A stretch of 64,000 nt of DNA from Oceanibaculum nanhaiense (GTDB lineage Bacteria > Pseudomonadota > Alphaproteobacteria > Oceanibaculales > Oceanibaculaceae), in NCBI RefSeq assembly GCF_002148795.1, contig NZ_MPOB01000003.1:372001-436000 (forward strand), written 5' to 3'. Shown here one piece after another: positions 52,829 through 62,769 of this stretch. Below the pieces are notes generated by a model. That model saw only the letters and a list, made by a program, of their open reading frames with translations, searched no databases and was not told the origin of the DNA. Made by a program: the position numbers and the translations under genes. Positions within the stretch are counted from its first letter, which is position 1; each line of letters opens with the position of its first letter.

Positions 52829-54448
52829 CTACTCCGGCAGCAGGTCGGCGAAGAAGTCGTTGCCCTTGTCATCCATGATGATGAAGGCGGGGAAGTTCTC
52901 GATCTCGATGCGCCAGACCGCTTCCATGCCAAGCTCGGGATATTCCAGCAGCTCGACCTTCTTGATGCAGTCCTGCGCCAGCCGCGCGGCAGAGCCGCCG
53001 ATCGAGCCGAGATAGAAGCCGCCATAGGTCTTGCAGGCGTTCTTCACCTGGGCCGAGCGGTTGCCCTTGGCCAGCGAGATGAAGCTGCCGCCATTCTTCA
53101 TCATGATCTCGGCATAGGAATCCATGCGCCCCGCCGTGGTCGGGCCGAACGAGCCGGAGGCATAGCCCGCCGGCGTCTTGGCCGGGCCGGCGTAATAGAT
53201 GATGTGTTCCTTGAAATAATCCGGCAGGCCCTCGCCGCTGTCGATCCGCTCCTTCATCTTGGTATGCGCCAGATCGCGCGCGACGATCATCGGGCCGGAG
53301 AGCGACAGCCGCGTCTTGATCGGGTACTGCGAGAGCTGCTTGCGGATTTCCGCCATCGGCCGGTTCAGATCGACCTGGACCACCTCGCCGCCCAGCTTGT
53401 CGTCGGTGACTTCCGGCAGGTACTTCTCGGGATGGCGCTCCAGCGCCTCCAAGAACACGCCTTCCCTGGTGATCTTGCCGACAGCCTGGCGGTCGGCGGA
53501 GCAGGAAACGCCAAGGCCGATCGGCACCGAGGCGCCATGGCGCGGCAGCCGGATGACGCGCACATCATGGCAGAAATACTTGCCGCCGAACTGCGCGCCG
53601 ATGCCCATCTGCCGGGTCATCTCCAGCACCTTCGCCTCGGCTTCCAGATCGCGGAAGGCATGGCCGGTCTCGCTGCCCTGGGTCGGAAGCCCGTCGAGAT
53701 AGCGCGCCGAGGCCAGCTTCACCGTCTTCATATTCAGCTCGGCCGAGGTGCCGCCGATGACGATGGCCAGGTGGTAGGGCGGGCAGGCCGCCGTGCCCAG
53801 CGTCTTGATCTTCTCCTCCAGGAAGCCGAAGAGCTTCTCCGGGTTCAGCACCGCCGGCGTCTGCTGATAGAGGAAGGCCTTGTTGGCCGAACCGCCGCCC
53901 TTGGCCATGAACAGGAATTTGTAGGCGTCGCCCTCGGTGGCGTAGATCTCGATCTGCGCCGGCAGGTTGGAGCCGGTGTTCTTCTCCTTGAACATGCTCA
54001 AGGGGGCCAGCTGGCTGTAACGCAGGTTGGTCTCGGTATAGGTTTTGAACACGCCGCGCGCGATGGCCGCCTCGTCGCCGCCGCCGGTCCACACCTTCTG
54101 GCCCTTCTTGCCCATGATGATGGCGGTGCCGGTATCCTGGCACATCGGCAGCACGCCGCCGGCCGAGATGTTCGCCGTCTTCAGCAGGTCGAAGGCGACA
54201 TATTTGTCGTTGGGCGAGGCTTCCGCATCATCCAGGATGGCGCGCAGCTGCGCCAGATGGCCGGGACGCAGCAGATGCGAGATGTCCTTGAACGCCTCAT
54301 CGGTCAGCAGGGTGAGCGCCTGTGGGTCGACCTTCAGGATCTCCGTGCCGTCCAGCGTGGCGGTGGAGACGAAGTCGTCGGTGAGCTTGCGGTAGGGGGT
54401 GTTGTCCTCCCCCAGCGGGAACATGTCCTGATAGACGAAATCGACCAT
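52829..54448 (-). CDS. fumA: Fumarate hydratase, class I (Fe-S)
   Basis: Converts fumarate to malate in the TCA cycle using an oxygen-sensitive [4Fe-4S] cluster. The 539-residue enzyme has both class I domains: the N-terminal one with [20 protein letters not shown] in part (cluster Cys), and C-terminal blocks [20 protein letters not shown] in part and [20 protein letters not shown] in part. ATG at 54446-54448 gives [13 protein letters not shown], the normal start; the longer frame has none. It is monocistronic. Convergent with tyrA across the composite repeat. Confidence 0.95.
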   Translation of the reverse strand: MVDFVYQDMFPLGEDNTPYRKLTDDFVSTATLDGTEILKVDPQALTLLTDEAFKDISHLLRPGHLAQLRAILDDAEASPNDKYVAFDLLKTANISAGGVLPMCQDTGTAIIMGKKGQKVWTGGGDEAAIARGVFKTYTETNLRYSQLAPLSMFKEKNTGSNLPAQIEIYATEGDAYKFLFMAKGGGSANKAFLYQQTPAVLNPEKLFGFLEEKIKTLGTAACPPYHLAIVIGGTSAELNMKTVKLASARYLDGLPTQGSETGHAFRDLEAEAKVLEMTRQMGIGAQFGGKYFCHDVRVIRLPRHGASVPIGLGVSCSADRQAVGKITREGVFLEALERHPEKYLPEVTDDKLGGEVVQVDLNRPMAEIRKQLSQYPIKTRLSLSGPMIVARDLAHTKMKERIDSGEGLPDYFKEHIIYYAGPAKTPAGYASGSFGPTTAGRMDSYAEIMMKNGGSFISLAKGNRSAQVKNACKTYGGFYLGSIGGSAARLAQDCIKKVELLEYPELGMEAVWRIEIENFPAFIIMDDKGNDFFADLLPE

Positions 54449-54572
54449 GGGGCGTTGCCTCGATCTGCTGGTGCCGGGCGGCGCTTCGGCGGCCCGCCTT
54501 GCTGTTCTGGGTTCGGCGCAACAGGTAGCAGGCGGGACAGGCAAAATCCAGTGGCCCGCGCAGCTTCCCCGC

Positions 54573-55238
54573 CTATCCCGCCTGCGCTGCTGCCATGCGC
54601 AGCTCACCCAGCGCCTGCCGCACGATGCGGAAGGACGAGTTCAGGAACAGCCCGGCCATCAGCGACGCCACGATCAGATCCGGCAGCGCGCTGCCGGTGC
54701 CGAACACACCCAGCGCCGCCACGCAGACCAGCACATTGCCGATGGCGTCGTTGCGCGAGCATTGCCAGACCGAGGCGACATTGGCATCGCCATCGCGCCA
54801 GCGATACAGCAGCACCGCGCTGACCACATTGGCGGCCAGCGCCAGCAGCCCGATGGCGCCCATGGTGAACGGCTCCGGTGGCGATCCGTCGAACAGCCGC
54901 CACAGTGCCAGCGCCAGCACGCCCGTCCCCATCAGCCCGAGGCTTCCCCCCTTCAGCAGCGCGACGCGGGCACGGGTCTCCGCCGCCCGGCCGATGGCCC
55001 AGAAGGAAATGCCGTAGGTCGCCGCATCCATGGCGAAATCCAGCGCATCGGCATAGAGCGCGACCGATCCGGCCACGGCGCCGGCCGCCACTTCGACCGC
55101 GAACATCGCCGCGTTGATCGCCAGCACGATCAGCAACACCCGGCGGTAGGCCGGCGTGGCGCCATCGAACATCCCGCCATGGTCATGTCCATGATCGTGC
55201 CCCCCATGGTCGTGCGAAGGACCGCAACAGCCGCTCAT
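54573..55238 (-). CDS. Cation diffusion facilitator (CDF) metal transporter, short form
   Basis: A 221-residue CDF/ZT-dimer-like membrane protein with a His/Cys-rich N-terminus ([18 protein letters not shown]) and about six transmembrane helices. Metal-site residues appear as [15 protein letters not shown] in TM2 and [13 protein letters not shown] in TM5. The cytoplasmic C-terminal metal domain of typical 300-residue CDFs is missing. It should export Zn2+, Co2+ or a similar divalent ion. Divergent from a MerR-type regulator that probably controls it. Confidence 0.88.
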   Translation of the reverse strand: MSGCCGPSHDHGGHDHGHDHGGMFDGATPAYRRVLLIVLAINAAMFAVEVAAGAVAGSVALYADALDFAMDAATYGISFWAIGRAAETRARVALLKGGSLGLMGTGVLALALWRLFDGSPPEPFTMGAIGLLALAANVVSAVLLYRWRDGDANVASVWQCSRNDAIGNVLVCVAALGVFGTGSALPDLIVASLMAGLFLNSSFRIVRQALGELRMAAAQAG

Positions 55239-55336
55239 CTTTCCATCCTCTTGCAATAGCCGCCCTCTTGCATCTGCCGCAGGGGCTTCGCATCTGAAGA
55301 TGAGAGCTACAGTCGTTTGAGCTTCAAGGGGAAAAA
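55239..55336. promoter_or_regulatory. Divergent promoter region of CDF and MerR genes
   Basis: A 98-bp gap. TGAGAGCT..AGCTTCA around 55301-55326 forms a loose dyad of the kind MerR regulators bind between -35 and -10; on the minus strand TTGAAG could be the -35. GGGGAAAAA before 55337 is the merR RBS. Confidence 0.4.
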
Positions 55337-55804
55337 ATGACCAGCTATGGAATCCGCGAAATTGCGCGCGAGGCCGGCTGCAACGAGCAGACGGTGCGCT
55401 GGTACGAGGAACAGGGCCTGCTGCCGGCGGTCGGGCGCACGGCGGGCGGGCAGCGCCGCTATGACGAGCGCCACCGCAAGCAGCTGGGTTTTCTGCGCCA
55501 TGCGCGGGAGCTGGGGTTTTCGCTGGAGACGATCCGCGAGTTGCTGACGCTCTACAGCACGCCCGAGGAATCCTGCGCCGCCGCCGACGGGATCGCCACC
55601 CGGCACCTGGCCGATGTCCGGCACAAGATCGCGCGGCTGCAGGCGCTGGAGGAAGAGCTGGTCCGCATGATTGCGGAATGTGCGGGCGGCCGCATTGCCG
55701 AATGCCGGGTCATCGAGACGCTGTCCGACCACAGCCATGGCCATTGCCTCGCGCAGGATCACCTCACCGCCGGCCATCAGGTCGCAGAGCAAATACCTCA
55801 GTAA
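55337..55804 (+). CDS. MerR family metal-responsive regulator
   Basis: A 155-residue MerR protein. N-terminal winged helix YGIREIAREAGCNEQTVRWYEEQGLLP in part, RRYDERHRKQLGFLRHARELGFSLETI in part, then a dimerisation helix. The C-terminal part has Cys at ESCAAAD, ECAGG and AECRV and a His-rich tail SDHSHGHCLAQDH, consistent with zinc-type binding as in ZntR/CadR. The likely target is the divergent CDF exporter. It overlaps the next, convergent gene by 7 bp. Confidence 0.9.
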   Translation: MTSYGIREIAREAGCNEQTVRWYEEQGLLPAVGRTAGGQRRYDERHRKQLGFLRHARELGFSLETIRELLTLYSTPEESCAAADGIATRHLADVRHKIARLQALEEELVRMIAECAGGRIAECRVIETLSDHSHGHCLAQDHLTAGHQVAEQIPQ

Positions 55805-56115
55805 AACAACGGCTTGCGGCGATCCGACCGGGGCCGGCACAGCAGCGCCAGCAGCACACCGGGCACGGCCAGCACGACAAAGGCCGGCAGCAGCAGCACG
55901 GAGACGATACCGGGGTCCCAGATCGAGGGATGCAGATAGCGCTGCACCACGGCCTGCAGCAGATTGAGGCTGCCGACATCAAGCTGGAACCAGAGCTGGC
56001 CGGCAGGGCGCGGCATGAACTGGCCGGAGTCGAGTGCCGCCAGCACATCGGCCCCGATCACCGCAACTGCGGCCAGAATCAGCACCCACCCCAGGACTTG
56101 ACCGACGATACGCAT
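55798..56115 (-). CDS. Small membrane protein of unknown function
   Basis: A 105-residue protein with two hydrophobic helices (VGQVLGWVLILAAVAVIGADVL in part near the N-terminus, and PGIVSVLLLPAFVVLAVPGVLLALL in part near the C-terminus) separated by a periplasmic-sized loop RPAGQLWFQLDVGSLNLLQAVVQRYLHPSIWD in part. That loop recurs in uncharacterised alphaproteobacterial proteins as far as I can judge. ATG at 56113-56115. No functional clue from neighbours. Confidence 0.65.
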   Translation of the reverse strand: MRIVGQVLGWVLILAAVAVIGADVLAALDSGQFMPRPAGQLWFQLDVGSLNLLQAVVQRYLHPSIWDPGIVSVLLLPAFVVLAVPGVLLALLCRPRSDRRKPLFY

Positions 56116-56348
56116 GATTTTCCAATCGCGGAAGACTGGAGTAGTGTGCCGTTAACCCCCTGCGGCGGCAATGATTCATTGGGGCGCGGCCGGCCGCATA
56201 ACGGTTTCGTGACGGCCCGTGACGCGCGCTTCCGGCACCATAAGCGGAAGATTGCCTCCGGCGCGTATCGGCCATTGCATCCGGGGGCGCTCTCGGCTAG
56301 GTTGCGGCGCTTCCAAAACGGGTGCGCTCCGGCGCGCGCCGTCAGGCC
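56116..56348. other. Gene-free region before tRNA-Ser
   Basis: 233 bp that should contain the tRNA promoter. I see no consensus promoter, ORF or repeat with support here. Confidence 0.3.
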
Positions 56349-56439
56349 GGAGGGATGGCCGAGTGGTTGAAGGCGCACGCCTGGAAAGTGTGTAAGGGTT
56401 AATAGCTCTTCGCGGGTTCGAATCCCGCTCCCTCCGCCA
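56349..56439 (+). tRNA. tRNA-Ser (GGA)
   Basis: Acceptor GGAGGGA (56349-56355) pairs with TCCCTCC before discriminator G and an encoded CCA (56437-56439). The D-arm starts TGGCCGAGTGG; the anticodon loop CTGGAAA gives GGA, reading UCC/UCU. A long variable arm (GTAAGGG..CTCTTC region) is the class II feature of tRNA-Ser. T-arm GCGGGTTCGAATCCCGC. Confidence 0.96.
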
Positions 56440-56478
56440 GTTTTCTTTTAATTTATCAACGTCACCATTTATTTTTTC

Positions 56479-56499
56479 GGATGGGAGTTTCACCCATCC
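56479..56499. repeat. Inverted repeat between tRNA-Ser and phaC
   Basis: GGATGGG (56479-56485), AGTTTCA, CCCATCC (56493-56499), a perfect 7-bp stem. T-rich sequence lies on its 5' plus-strand side, so it is not oriented as an intrinsic terminator for either neighbour. Confidence 0.5.
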
Positions 56500-56556
56500 T
56501 GCTCCTCATCCTGCTGACTTCACCATAATGGCGGTATCGTTCCCTACGACACCGCG

Positions 56557-58356
56557 TCATTTCTGGAAAACATAGCTGCCGGGCGCATCCCCCAGCGGCT
56601 TGTAGCCCTTGCGCGCGGCCCCCATCGGCGGCGGCGGCACGCGCTCCTCGCCGGAATTGGCCGCCAGCCAGCGCGACCATGCCGGCCACCAGGAGCCCTC
56701 CTGCAGCGCCGACGCCTTCAGCCACTCGTCGGGGCCGATATAGGGATCGGCGTCGCGGTGCAGCGCGATGCGATAATGCCGGTGGGAATGGCCGGGTTCG
56801 CTGACGATGCCGGCATTGTGCCCGCCGCTGGTCAGCACGAAGGTGATGTCCGTGTCGGTGATCTGGTGCAGCTTGTACACCGACCGCCAGGGGGCGACAT
56901 GGTCGCGCTCGGTGCCGACGACAAACATCGGCGCACGGATGTTCTGCAGCGCGGCGGCGCGCCCTTCCACCATGAAGCAACCGGCGGCCAGTTCATTGCC
57001 GAGATAGAGGCGCTGCAGATATTCCGCATGCATCCGGTAGGGCATGCGCGTCGAATCCGCGTTCCACGCCATCAGGTCATTCATCGGCGTACGCTCGCCC
57101 ATGAGATAGTCGTGAACATGGCGCGACCAGACCAGATCGTTGGTGCGCAGCAGCTGGAAGGCGCCGGCCATCTGATCTTCCGAGAGATAGCCCCGGTTCC
57201 ACATCATGCTCTCGAGGAAATGCATCTGGCTGTGGTCGATGAACAGCGCCAGTTCGCCCGGTTCAGTGAAGTCGGTCTGCGCGGCCATGAGGGTGATCGT
57301 GGCCAGACGATCATCCGGGCCATGCGCCGCCCCATGCGCCATGGCGGCCGCGGCAATGGCCAAAAGGGTTCCGCCGAGGCAATAGCCCGCCGCGTGGACC
57401 TTGCGGCCGGGCAGGATGGCGGCGATGGCGTCAAGCGCCTCCATCACCCCCATGCGGCGGTAATCGTCCAGGGAGAGATCGCGGTCGGCGGCGGTCGGAT
57501 TGCGCCAGGAGACGCAGAACACCGTATGGCCCTGCTCCACCAGATAGCGGATCAGTGAATTGTGCGGCGACAGGTCGAGAATGTAATATTTCATGATCCA
57601 GGCCGGCACGATCAGCACCGGCTCCGCCAGCACGGTCTCCGTCGCTGGCGCATACTGGATTAGCTCGATCAGGTGGTTGCGGAACACCACCTTGCCCGGT
57701 GTCGCCGCGACATCCCGGCCAACCGCGAATTTCTCCGCGCCCGCAGGCGGCTGGTTGGTGGCCAGGCGGGTGATGTCCTCCTGCCAGTTCTGCCATCCCC
57801 GCAGGAAATTGGCGCCGCCGGTCTCGATGGTCTTGCGGATCACCTCGGGATTGGTGAAAGGCAGGTTAGAGGGCGAGACGGTATCGAGCAGCTGGCGCGC
57901 GATGAAGGACACCACATTCTCGTGATGCGGGCTGACGCCCGGCACCTCATGCGTGACGTTGTGCCACCATTGCTGGGCCATCAGAAAAGACTGGGCATAG
58001 AAGCAGAAGGGCGGCTGGCGCCAGATATCGTCCCGGAACCGGCTGTCGCCCGGCAACGGTTCGATACAGGGCGGCGTGTCGGGATGCATGCCGGCCATCA
58101 GCAGCCAGGCATAGAGGCGCGCCGTCTTGCGCATCGCCTTGTCGATCAGTTCCAGGCGTTTTCCCGGCGCCGAGGCAAGGTGGATCGACCAGTCGAAATA
58201 GGCCAGCGCTACCGCTGCCGGGGAAATGCCGCCGGTCACCCGGGCGCTCAGCGCCTCGCGTATCCGGTCAATCGCGCGGAAAGCCTCGCTGCCGAGGCCT
58301 TCGTCGGGGTCAGGCCCAGTAAAAACCGGACGATGTCCGTCGCTCTTGTCCTGCAT
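56557..58356 (-). CDS. phaC: Poly(3-hydroxyalkanoate) synthase PhaC
   Basis: Polymerises (R)-3-hydroxyacyl-CoA into PHA granules. The 599-residue protein has the PhaC N-terminal domain (VFRNHLIELIQYAPATETV in part, PWRQ-type FLRGWQNWQEDI) and the alpha/beta hydrolase core with the lipase-like box AAGYCLGGTLLAI, in which Cys is the nucleophile; the general acid and His lie in VVGTERDHVAPW and SGGHNAGIV. Length suggests class I. ATG at 58354-58356. Divergent from the phasin gene with an FNR-type box between. Confidence 0.94.
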   Translation of the reverse strand: MQDKSDGHRPVFTGPDPDEGLGSEAFRAIDRIREALSARVTGGISPAAVALAYFDWSIHLASAPGKRLELIDKAMRKTARLYAWLLMAGMHPDTPPCIEPLPGDSRFRDDIWRQPPFCFYAQSFLMAQQWWHNVTHEVPGVSPHHENVVSFIARQLLDTVSPSNLPFTNPEVIRKTIETGGANFLRGWQNWQEDITRLATNQPPAGAEKFAVGRDVAATPGKVVFRNHLIELIQYAPATETVLAEPVLIVPAWIMKYYILDLSPHNSLIRYLVEQGHTVFCVSWRNPTAADRDLSLDDYRRMGVMEALDAIAAILPGRKVHAAGYCLGGTLLAIAAAAMAHGAAHGPDDRLATITLMAAQTDFTEPGELALFIDHSQMHFLESMMWNRGYLSEDQMAGAFQLLRTNDLVWSRHVHDYLMGERTPMNDLMAWNADSTRMPYRMHAEYLQRLYLGNELAAGCFMVEGRAAALQNIRAPMFVVGTERDHVAPWRSVYKLHQITDTDITFVLTSGGHNAGIVSEPGHSHRHYRIALHRDADPYIGPDEWLKASALQEGSWWPAWSRWLAANSGEERVPPPPMGAARKGYKPLGDAPGSYVFQK

Positions 58357-58439
58357 GATCTCCAAAGCCTTTTTGCATCGCAGCATACCCAGCTACCTGC
58401 CGGCCGCGTAAAGCATAGAGAAAATATTGCTGCGCGCAG

Positions 58440-58453
58440 TTGAGCTAGATCAA
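58440..58453. promoter_or_regulatory. FNR/FixK-type box
   Basis: TTGAGCTAGATCAA matches TTGA-N6-TCAA, the Crp/Fnr-family oxygen-responsive site. It lies 84 bp upstream of the phaC start and 62 bp upstream of the phasin start, so it could serve either. PHA synthesis under oxygen limitation is known to be FNR/FixK controlled in some bacteria. Confidence 0.55.
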
Positions 58454-58514
58454 TGCGTAATTTTGCTGCACTGCCAAAATAAGCACCTTGGTCTTCTTGG
58501 AAAGGAGTCACGCC

Positions 58515-58823
58515 ATGTCTAGCGACAAGACTGCCGCCCCGAAGCAAGCGCCGGCCTTCCCGCCCTTCGCCTTCGGCACCGACTGGATGAAATCCCTGTC
58601 GGATACTCCCCTGCAATTGTGCGACGAGATGCTGAGCTTCACGGCAAAGCGCCTGCGCGCACAGGCCGACCACATGCAGTCGCTGGCGAAATGCCGGAAC
58701 CCGTCCGAGCTTCTCGAGCGGCAGACGGCGTTCTTTCGCGGCGCCATGGAAGATTATGCCAGCGAAGCGACGAAATCGGCAAAACTGATGCAGGACGCCA
58801 CGCAGCTGCCCCCGCAGGCATAA
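58515..58823 (+). CDS. Phasin family protein
   Basis: A 102-residue small helical protein of the phasin_2 type that coats PHA granules: TDWMKSLSDTPLQLCDEMLSFTAKRLRAQADHMQSLAKC in part, then ELLERQTAFFRGAMEDYASEATKSAKLMQDA in part, the amphipathic repeats typical of this family. The ATG at 58515 has AAAGGAG 8 nt upstream. Its location opposite phaC supports the call. It is shorter than most phasins. Confidence 0.85.
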   Translation: MSSDKTAAPKQAPAFPPFAFGTDWMKSLSDTPLQLCDEMLSFTAKRLRAQADHMQSLAKCRNPSELLERQTAFFRGAMEDYASEATKSAKLMQDATQLPPQA

Positions 58824-58927
58824 GCGGGAACCATGCCTGATATGACCTGACGCCGGCGGTTCCACTCAACGGGATCGCCGGCATCTGTCATTCTGCTTTC
58901 TTCTTTTGACTCAGATGAGGCCTGCCG

Positions 58928-60001
58928 ATGGGTGCCTGGACAAAACGATCATCGATCCTGCTGGTGGCCGTGCTGCTCGCCCTCGGCGGCGGATATGTCG
59001 CCTGGCAGAAGCTGGCCGATGGCGGACTGCCGGAGGGCATCGCCAGTGGCAATGGCCGCATCGAGGCGGTGGAGATCGACGTTTCCACCAAGGCCCCTGG
59101 CCGCATCGCGGAGATTCTCGTCAATGAGGGGGATTTCATCGAGGCCGGCCAGGTGCTGGCGCGCATGGACACAACGCAACTGGAGGCGCAGCGCCGGCAG
59201 GCCGAGGCACAGCTGCAGCGCGCGCGGATCGGCATCGACACGGCGAAAAGCCTGGTGGTGCAGCGCGAGGCGGAGCGCGCCGCGGCGCTGGCCATCATCG
59301 CCCAGCGCTAGGCACAGCTCGACGCCGCTACCAGCAAGCTCGAACGCTCCGAACAGCTCGCCCAGCGCGGCAATGTCTCCCGCCAGGTTCTGGACGACGA
59401 CCGCGCCGCCACCCAGGGCGCCCAGGCAGCGCTGGAGGCAGCCCGCGCGCAGCTGGCCGCCAACGAGGCCGCGATCGGCGCCGCGAAGGCCCAGGTGATC
59501 GATGCCGAGGCGTCGGTCGATGCGGCCCGGGCCGCCATCGAGAGCATCAGTGCGGATATCGACGACAGCACCCTCGTCTCGCCGCGCGACGGCCGCGTTC
59601 AATACCGGGTGGCGCAGTCTGGCGAGGTACTGTCTGCCGGCGGGCGCATCCTGAACCTGGTCGATCTCAGCGATGTCTACATGACCTTCTTCCTGCCCAC
59701 CGGCGAGGCCGGGCGCATCGCCATCGGCACCGAGGTACGGCTTGTCCTCGACGCCGCCCCGCAATATGTGATCCCCGCCCGGGTCACCTTTGTCGCCGAT
59801 GTCGCGCAATTCACGCCGAAAACCGTGGAGACGGCGGAGGAGCGCCAGAAGCTGATGTTCCGGATCAAGGCGCATATCGACAAGGAACTGCTGCAGAAGC
59901 ATATCAGGCAGGTGAAGACCGGCCTGCCCGGCATGGCCTATCTGCGTGTCGATCCGCAGGTCGCGTGGCCGGCCGAACTCGACCGCAATCTCGTGCAATG
60001 A
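58928..60001 (+). pseudogene. HlyD-family membrane-fusion protein gene (YhiI-like) interrupted by amber codon
   Basis: One reading frame of 358 codons with an in-frame TAG at 59309-59311 (codon 128). Before it: N-terminal anchor LLVAVLLALGGGYVAW, then EAVEIDVSTKAPGRIAEILV, the biotinyl-lipoyl half. After it: coiled coil [18 protein letters not shown] in part, [25 protein letters not shown] in part and the barrel ending [14 protein letters not shown]. The flanks read QR-[TAG]-AQLDAA, so CAG (Gln) to TAG by one C-to-T change is the simplest explanation. The 229 codons after the stop remain free of other damage. ATGA overlap with the next gene. It could be a sequencing error or suppressed in vivo. 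Confidence 0.85.
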
Positions 60002-62766
60002 ACGCCACGCCGGCACCCGTCGCGCGCCTGTCCGGCGTCGGCCTGTCCTTCGGAAAGACAAGGGCGCTGGAGGGTGTCAGCCTCGACATCCCGGCGGGCC
60101 GTATCGTCGGGCTGATCGGCCCGGACGGGGTGGGGAAATCCAGCCTGCTGTCGCTGATCGCAGGCGCGCGGATGATTCGTGAAGGCCGCATCGAGGTGCT
60201 GGGCGGCGACATGGCCGATACAAGGCACCGGCAGGCGGCCGGCCCGCGCATCGCCTATATGCCGCAGGGGCTGGGGCGCAATCTGTACGCCACCCTCTCG
60301 GTGTTCGAGAATGTCGATTTCTTCGGGCGGCTGTTCGGCCATGCCCGACATGAACGGCAGCGCCGTATCGCCGCACTGCTGAAGGATACCGGGCTCGCCG
60401 CCTTCGCTGACCGCCCGGCCGGCAAGCTGTCAGGGGGCATGAAGCAGAAGCTAGGCCTGTGCTGCGCGCTGATCCACGACCCCGACCTGCTGATTCTGGA
60501 CGAGCCGACCACCGGCGTCGATCCGCTGTCGCGCCGCCAGTTCTGGGAACTGATCGACGGCATCCGGGCCGGACGCCCGGGCATGAGCGTGATCGTCGCC
60601 ACCGCCTATATGGAAGAGGCGGCACGCTTCGACTGGCTGGTGGCGATGAATGCCGGGCGCGTGCTTGCCACCGGCACGCCGGACGAGCTGTTGAAGCGCA
60701 CCGGTGCGGAGACTCTGGATACCGCCTTCATCTCCCTGCTGCCGGAGGATGGACGACAGGGCTACCACGCCATCGCCATGCCGCCGCGCCCGGCCGATGG
60801 GCCGGAAGATATCGCGATCCGCGCCGAAAACCTGACGATGCGGTTCGGCGACTTCACCGCCGTGGACAAGGTGAGCTTCACCATCGCGCGCGGCGAGATT
60901 TTCGGTTTCCTGGGGTCCAACGGTTGCGGCAAGACAACCACCATGAAGATGCTGACCGGCCTGCTGGCGGCCAGCGAGGGCGAGGCCTGGCTGTTCGGGC
61001 GGACGGTCGAGTCCGGTAATTTCGAGATGCGCCGGCGGGTCGGGTACATGTCGCAGGCCTTCTCGCTCTATACCGAATTGACGGTGCACCAGAATCTGGA
61101 GCTGCACGCCAGGCTGTTCGCCTTGCCGCCGGCGACGATCCCCGCCCGCATCGCGGAGATGGCCAGCCGTTTCGGGCTGGAGGATGTCATGGACGCGCTC
61201 CCCGACGCCCTGCCGCTGGGCATCCGGCAGCGCCTGTCGCTGGCCGTGGCGATGATCCACGCCCCCGAAATGCTGATCCTCGACGAGCCCACCTCCGGCG
61301 TCGATCCGGTGGCGCGCGACCGGTTCTGGGAAATCCTGGCGGACCTGTCGCGCCAGGACAATGTGACGATCTTCGTCTCCACCCACTTCATGAACGAGGC
61401 GGCGCTGTGCGACCGCGTCTCGCTGATGCATGCCGGCAAGGTGCTGGTCAGCGATGCGCCGCAAGCCATTGTCGAGGGGTGCGGCGTGGCAACGCTGGAA
61501 GATGCCTTCATCGCCTATCTGGAGGACGCCATCGCCTTAGAAGGTGGGGCGGCGGACGGCGGTGAGGCCGAAAATGGGGTCGCGGAAAGCATCGCCCTGC
61601 CCCAGGAGGAAGCGTCCGTGCCGGCACCTGCTCCGCTGGCATTCGATCCGCGGCGGATGCTGGCCTACAGCCAGCGCGAGGCGCTGGAGCTGCGGCGCGA
61701 CCCGATCCGCGCGACGCTCGCCCTGCTGGGCAGCCTCATCCTGCTGTTCGTGATGGGATACGGCATCAACATGGATGTCGAGGATTTGACTTTCGCCGTG
61801 CTCGACCGCGACGACACCACGGTCAGCCGCGATTACAGCCTGCAACTCGCCGGATCGCGCTATTTCATCGAAATGCCGCCGCTCAGCGACTATGCCGATC
61901 TCGACCGCCGCATGCGCAGCGGCGATCTCAGCCTCGCCATCGAAATCCCGCCCGGCTTCGCCCGCGACATCGCGCGCGGCCGCACGGTGGAGGTCGGCGC
62001 CTGGATCGACGGCGCCATGCCGACACGGGCAGAGACGGTGCGCGGCTATGTGCAGGGTATCCACGCCCACTGGCTGACCCAGAAGGCGCGCGAACTCTAT
62101 GGCGACGCGGCGATCACGCCGGATTTCCAGCTTGCCATGCGCTACCGCTACAACCCCGATATCCGCAGCCTGGTCGCCATGGTGCCGGCGATGATCCCGC
62201 TGCTGCTGATGCTGATCCCGGCGATGCTGGCGGCGCTCAGCATCGTGCGCGAGAAGGAGCTGGGCTCCATCGTCAATTTCTACGTGACGCCGGTTACAAG
62301 GCTGGAATTCCTGCTCGGCAAGCAGCTTCCCTATGTCGGGCTGGCCCTGCTGAACTTCCTGATCCTGGCCGGCTGCGCGGTGTTCCTGTTCGGCGTGCCC
62401 TTCACCGGCAGCTTCCTGACCTTCTTCGTCGCCGCCTTGCTCTATGTGCTGGCGACCACCGCGATGGGGCTGGTGATCTCCAGCTTCATGCGCAGCCAGA
62501 TCGCGGCGATCTTCGGCACCACCCTGCTGACGCTGATCCCGGCGGTGCAGTTTTCCGGCATCATCGACCCGGTCTCCACGCTGGAGGGTGCTGGCGCGCT
62601 GATCGGCCGGATCTACCCGACGACGTATTTCGTGACGATCTCGCGCGGCACCTTCTCCAAGGCGCTGGATTTCGGCGACCTATCCGGTTCCTTCCTGCCG
62701 CTGCTGATCGCCGTGCCGGTGCTGCTGGGCCTCGGCACGCTGCTGCTGAAAAAACAGGCGCGCTGA
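59998..62766 (+). CDS. RbbA/YhiH-type ABC transporter: two ATPase domains fused to permease
   Basis: A 922-residue fusion. ATPase 1 (about 10-240) has Walker [12 protein letters not shown], signature [16 protein letters not shown] and Walker [13 protein letters not shown]. ATPase 2 (about 275-510) has [28 protein letters not shown] and [12 protein letters not shown]. The rest is an ABC-2 permease with about six transmembrane helices and a large periplasmic loop. This is the RbbA layout of E. coli yhiI-rbbA-yhhJ. Start at 59998 gives ATGA with the HlyD frame. Exported substrate unknown. Confidence 0.92.
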   Translation: MNATPAPVARLSGVGLSFGKTRALEGVSLDIPAGRIVGLIGPDGVGKSSLLSLIAGARMIREGRIEVLGGDMADTRHRQAAGPRIAYMPQGLGRNLYATLSVFENVDFFGRLFGHARHERQRRIAALLKDTGLAAFADRPAGKLSGGMKQKLGLCCALIHDPDLLILDEPTTGVDPLSRRQFWELIDGIRAGRPGMSVIVATAYMEEAARFDWLVAMNAGRVLATGTPDELLKRTGAETLDTAFISLLPEDGRQGYHAIAMPPRPADGPEDIAIRAENLTMRFGDFTAVDKVSFTIARGEIFGFLGSNGCGKTTTMKMLTGLLAASEGEAWLFGRTVESGNFEMRRRVGYMSQAFSLYTELTVHQNLELHARLFALPPATIPARIAEMASRFGLEDVMDALPDALPLGIRQRLSLAVAMIHAPEMLILDEPTSGVDPVARDRFWEILADLSRQDNVTIFVSTHFMNEAALCDRVSLMHAGKVLVSDAPQAIVEGCGVATLEDAFIAYLEDAIALEGGAADGGEAENGVAESIALPQEEASVPAPAPLAFDPRRMLAYSQREALELRRDPIRATLALLGSLILLFVMGYGINMDVEDLTFAVLDRDDTTVSRDYSLQLAGSRYFIEMPPLSDYADLDRRMRSGDLSLAIEIPPGFARDIARGRTVEVGAWIDGAMPTRAETVRGYVQGIHAHWLTQKARELYGDAAITPDFQLAMRYRYNPDIRSLVAMVPAMIPLLLMLIPAMLAALSIVREKELGSIVNFYVTPVTRLEFLLGKQLPYVGLALLNFLILAGCAVFLFGVPFTGSFLTFFVAALLYVLATTAMGLVISSFMRSQIAAIFGTTLLTLIPAVQFSGIIDPVSTLEGAGALIGRIYPTTYFVTISRGTFSKALDFGDLSGSFLPLLIAVPVLLGLGTLLLKKQAR

Positions 62767-62769
62767 GCC

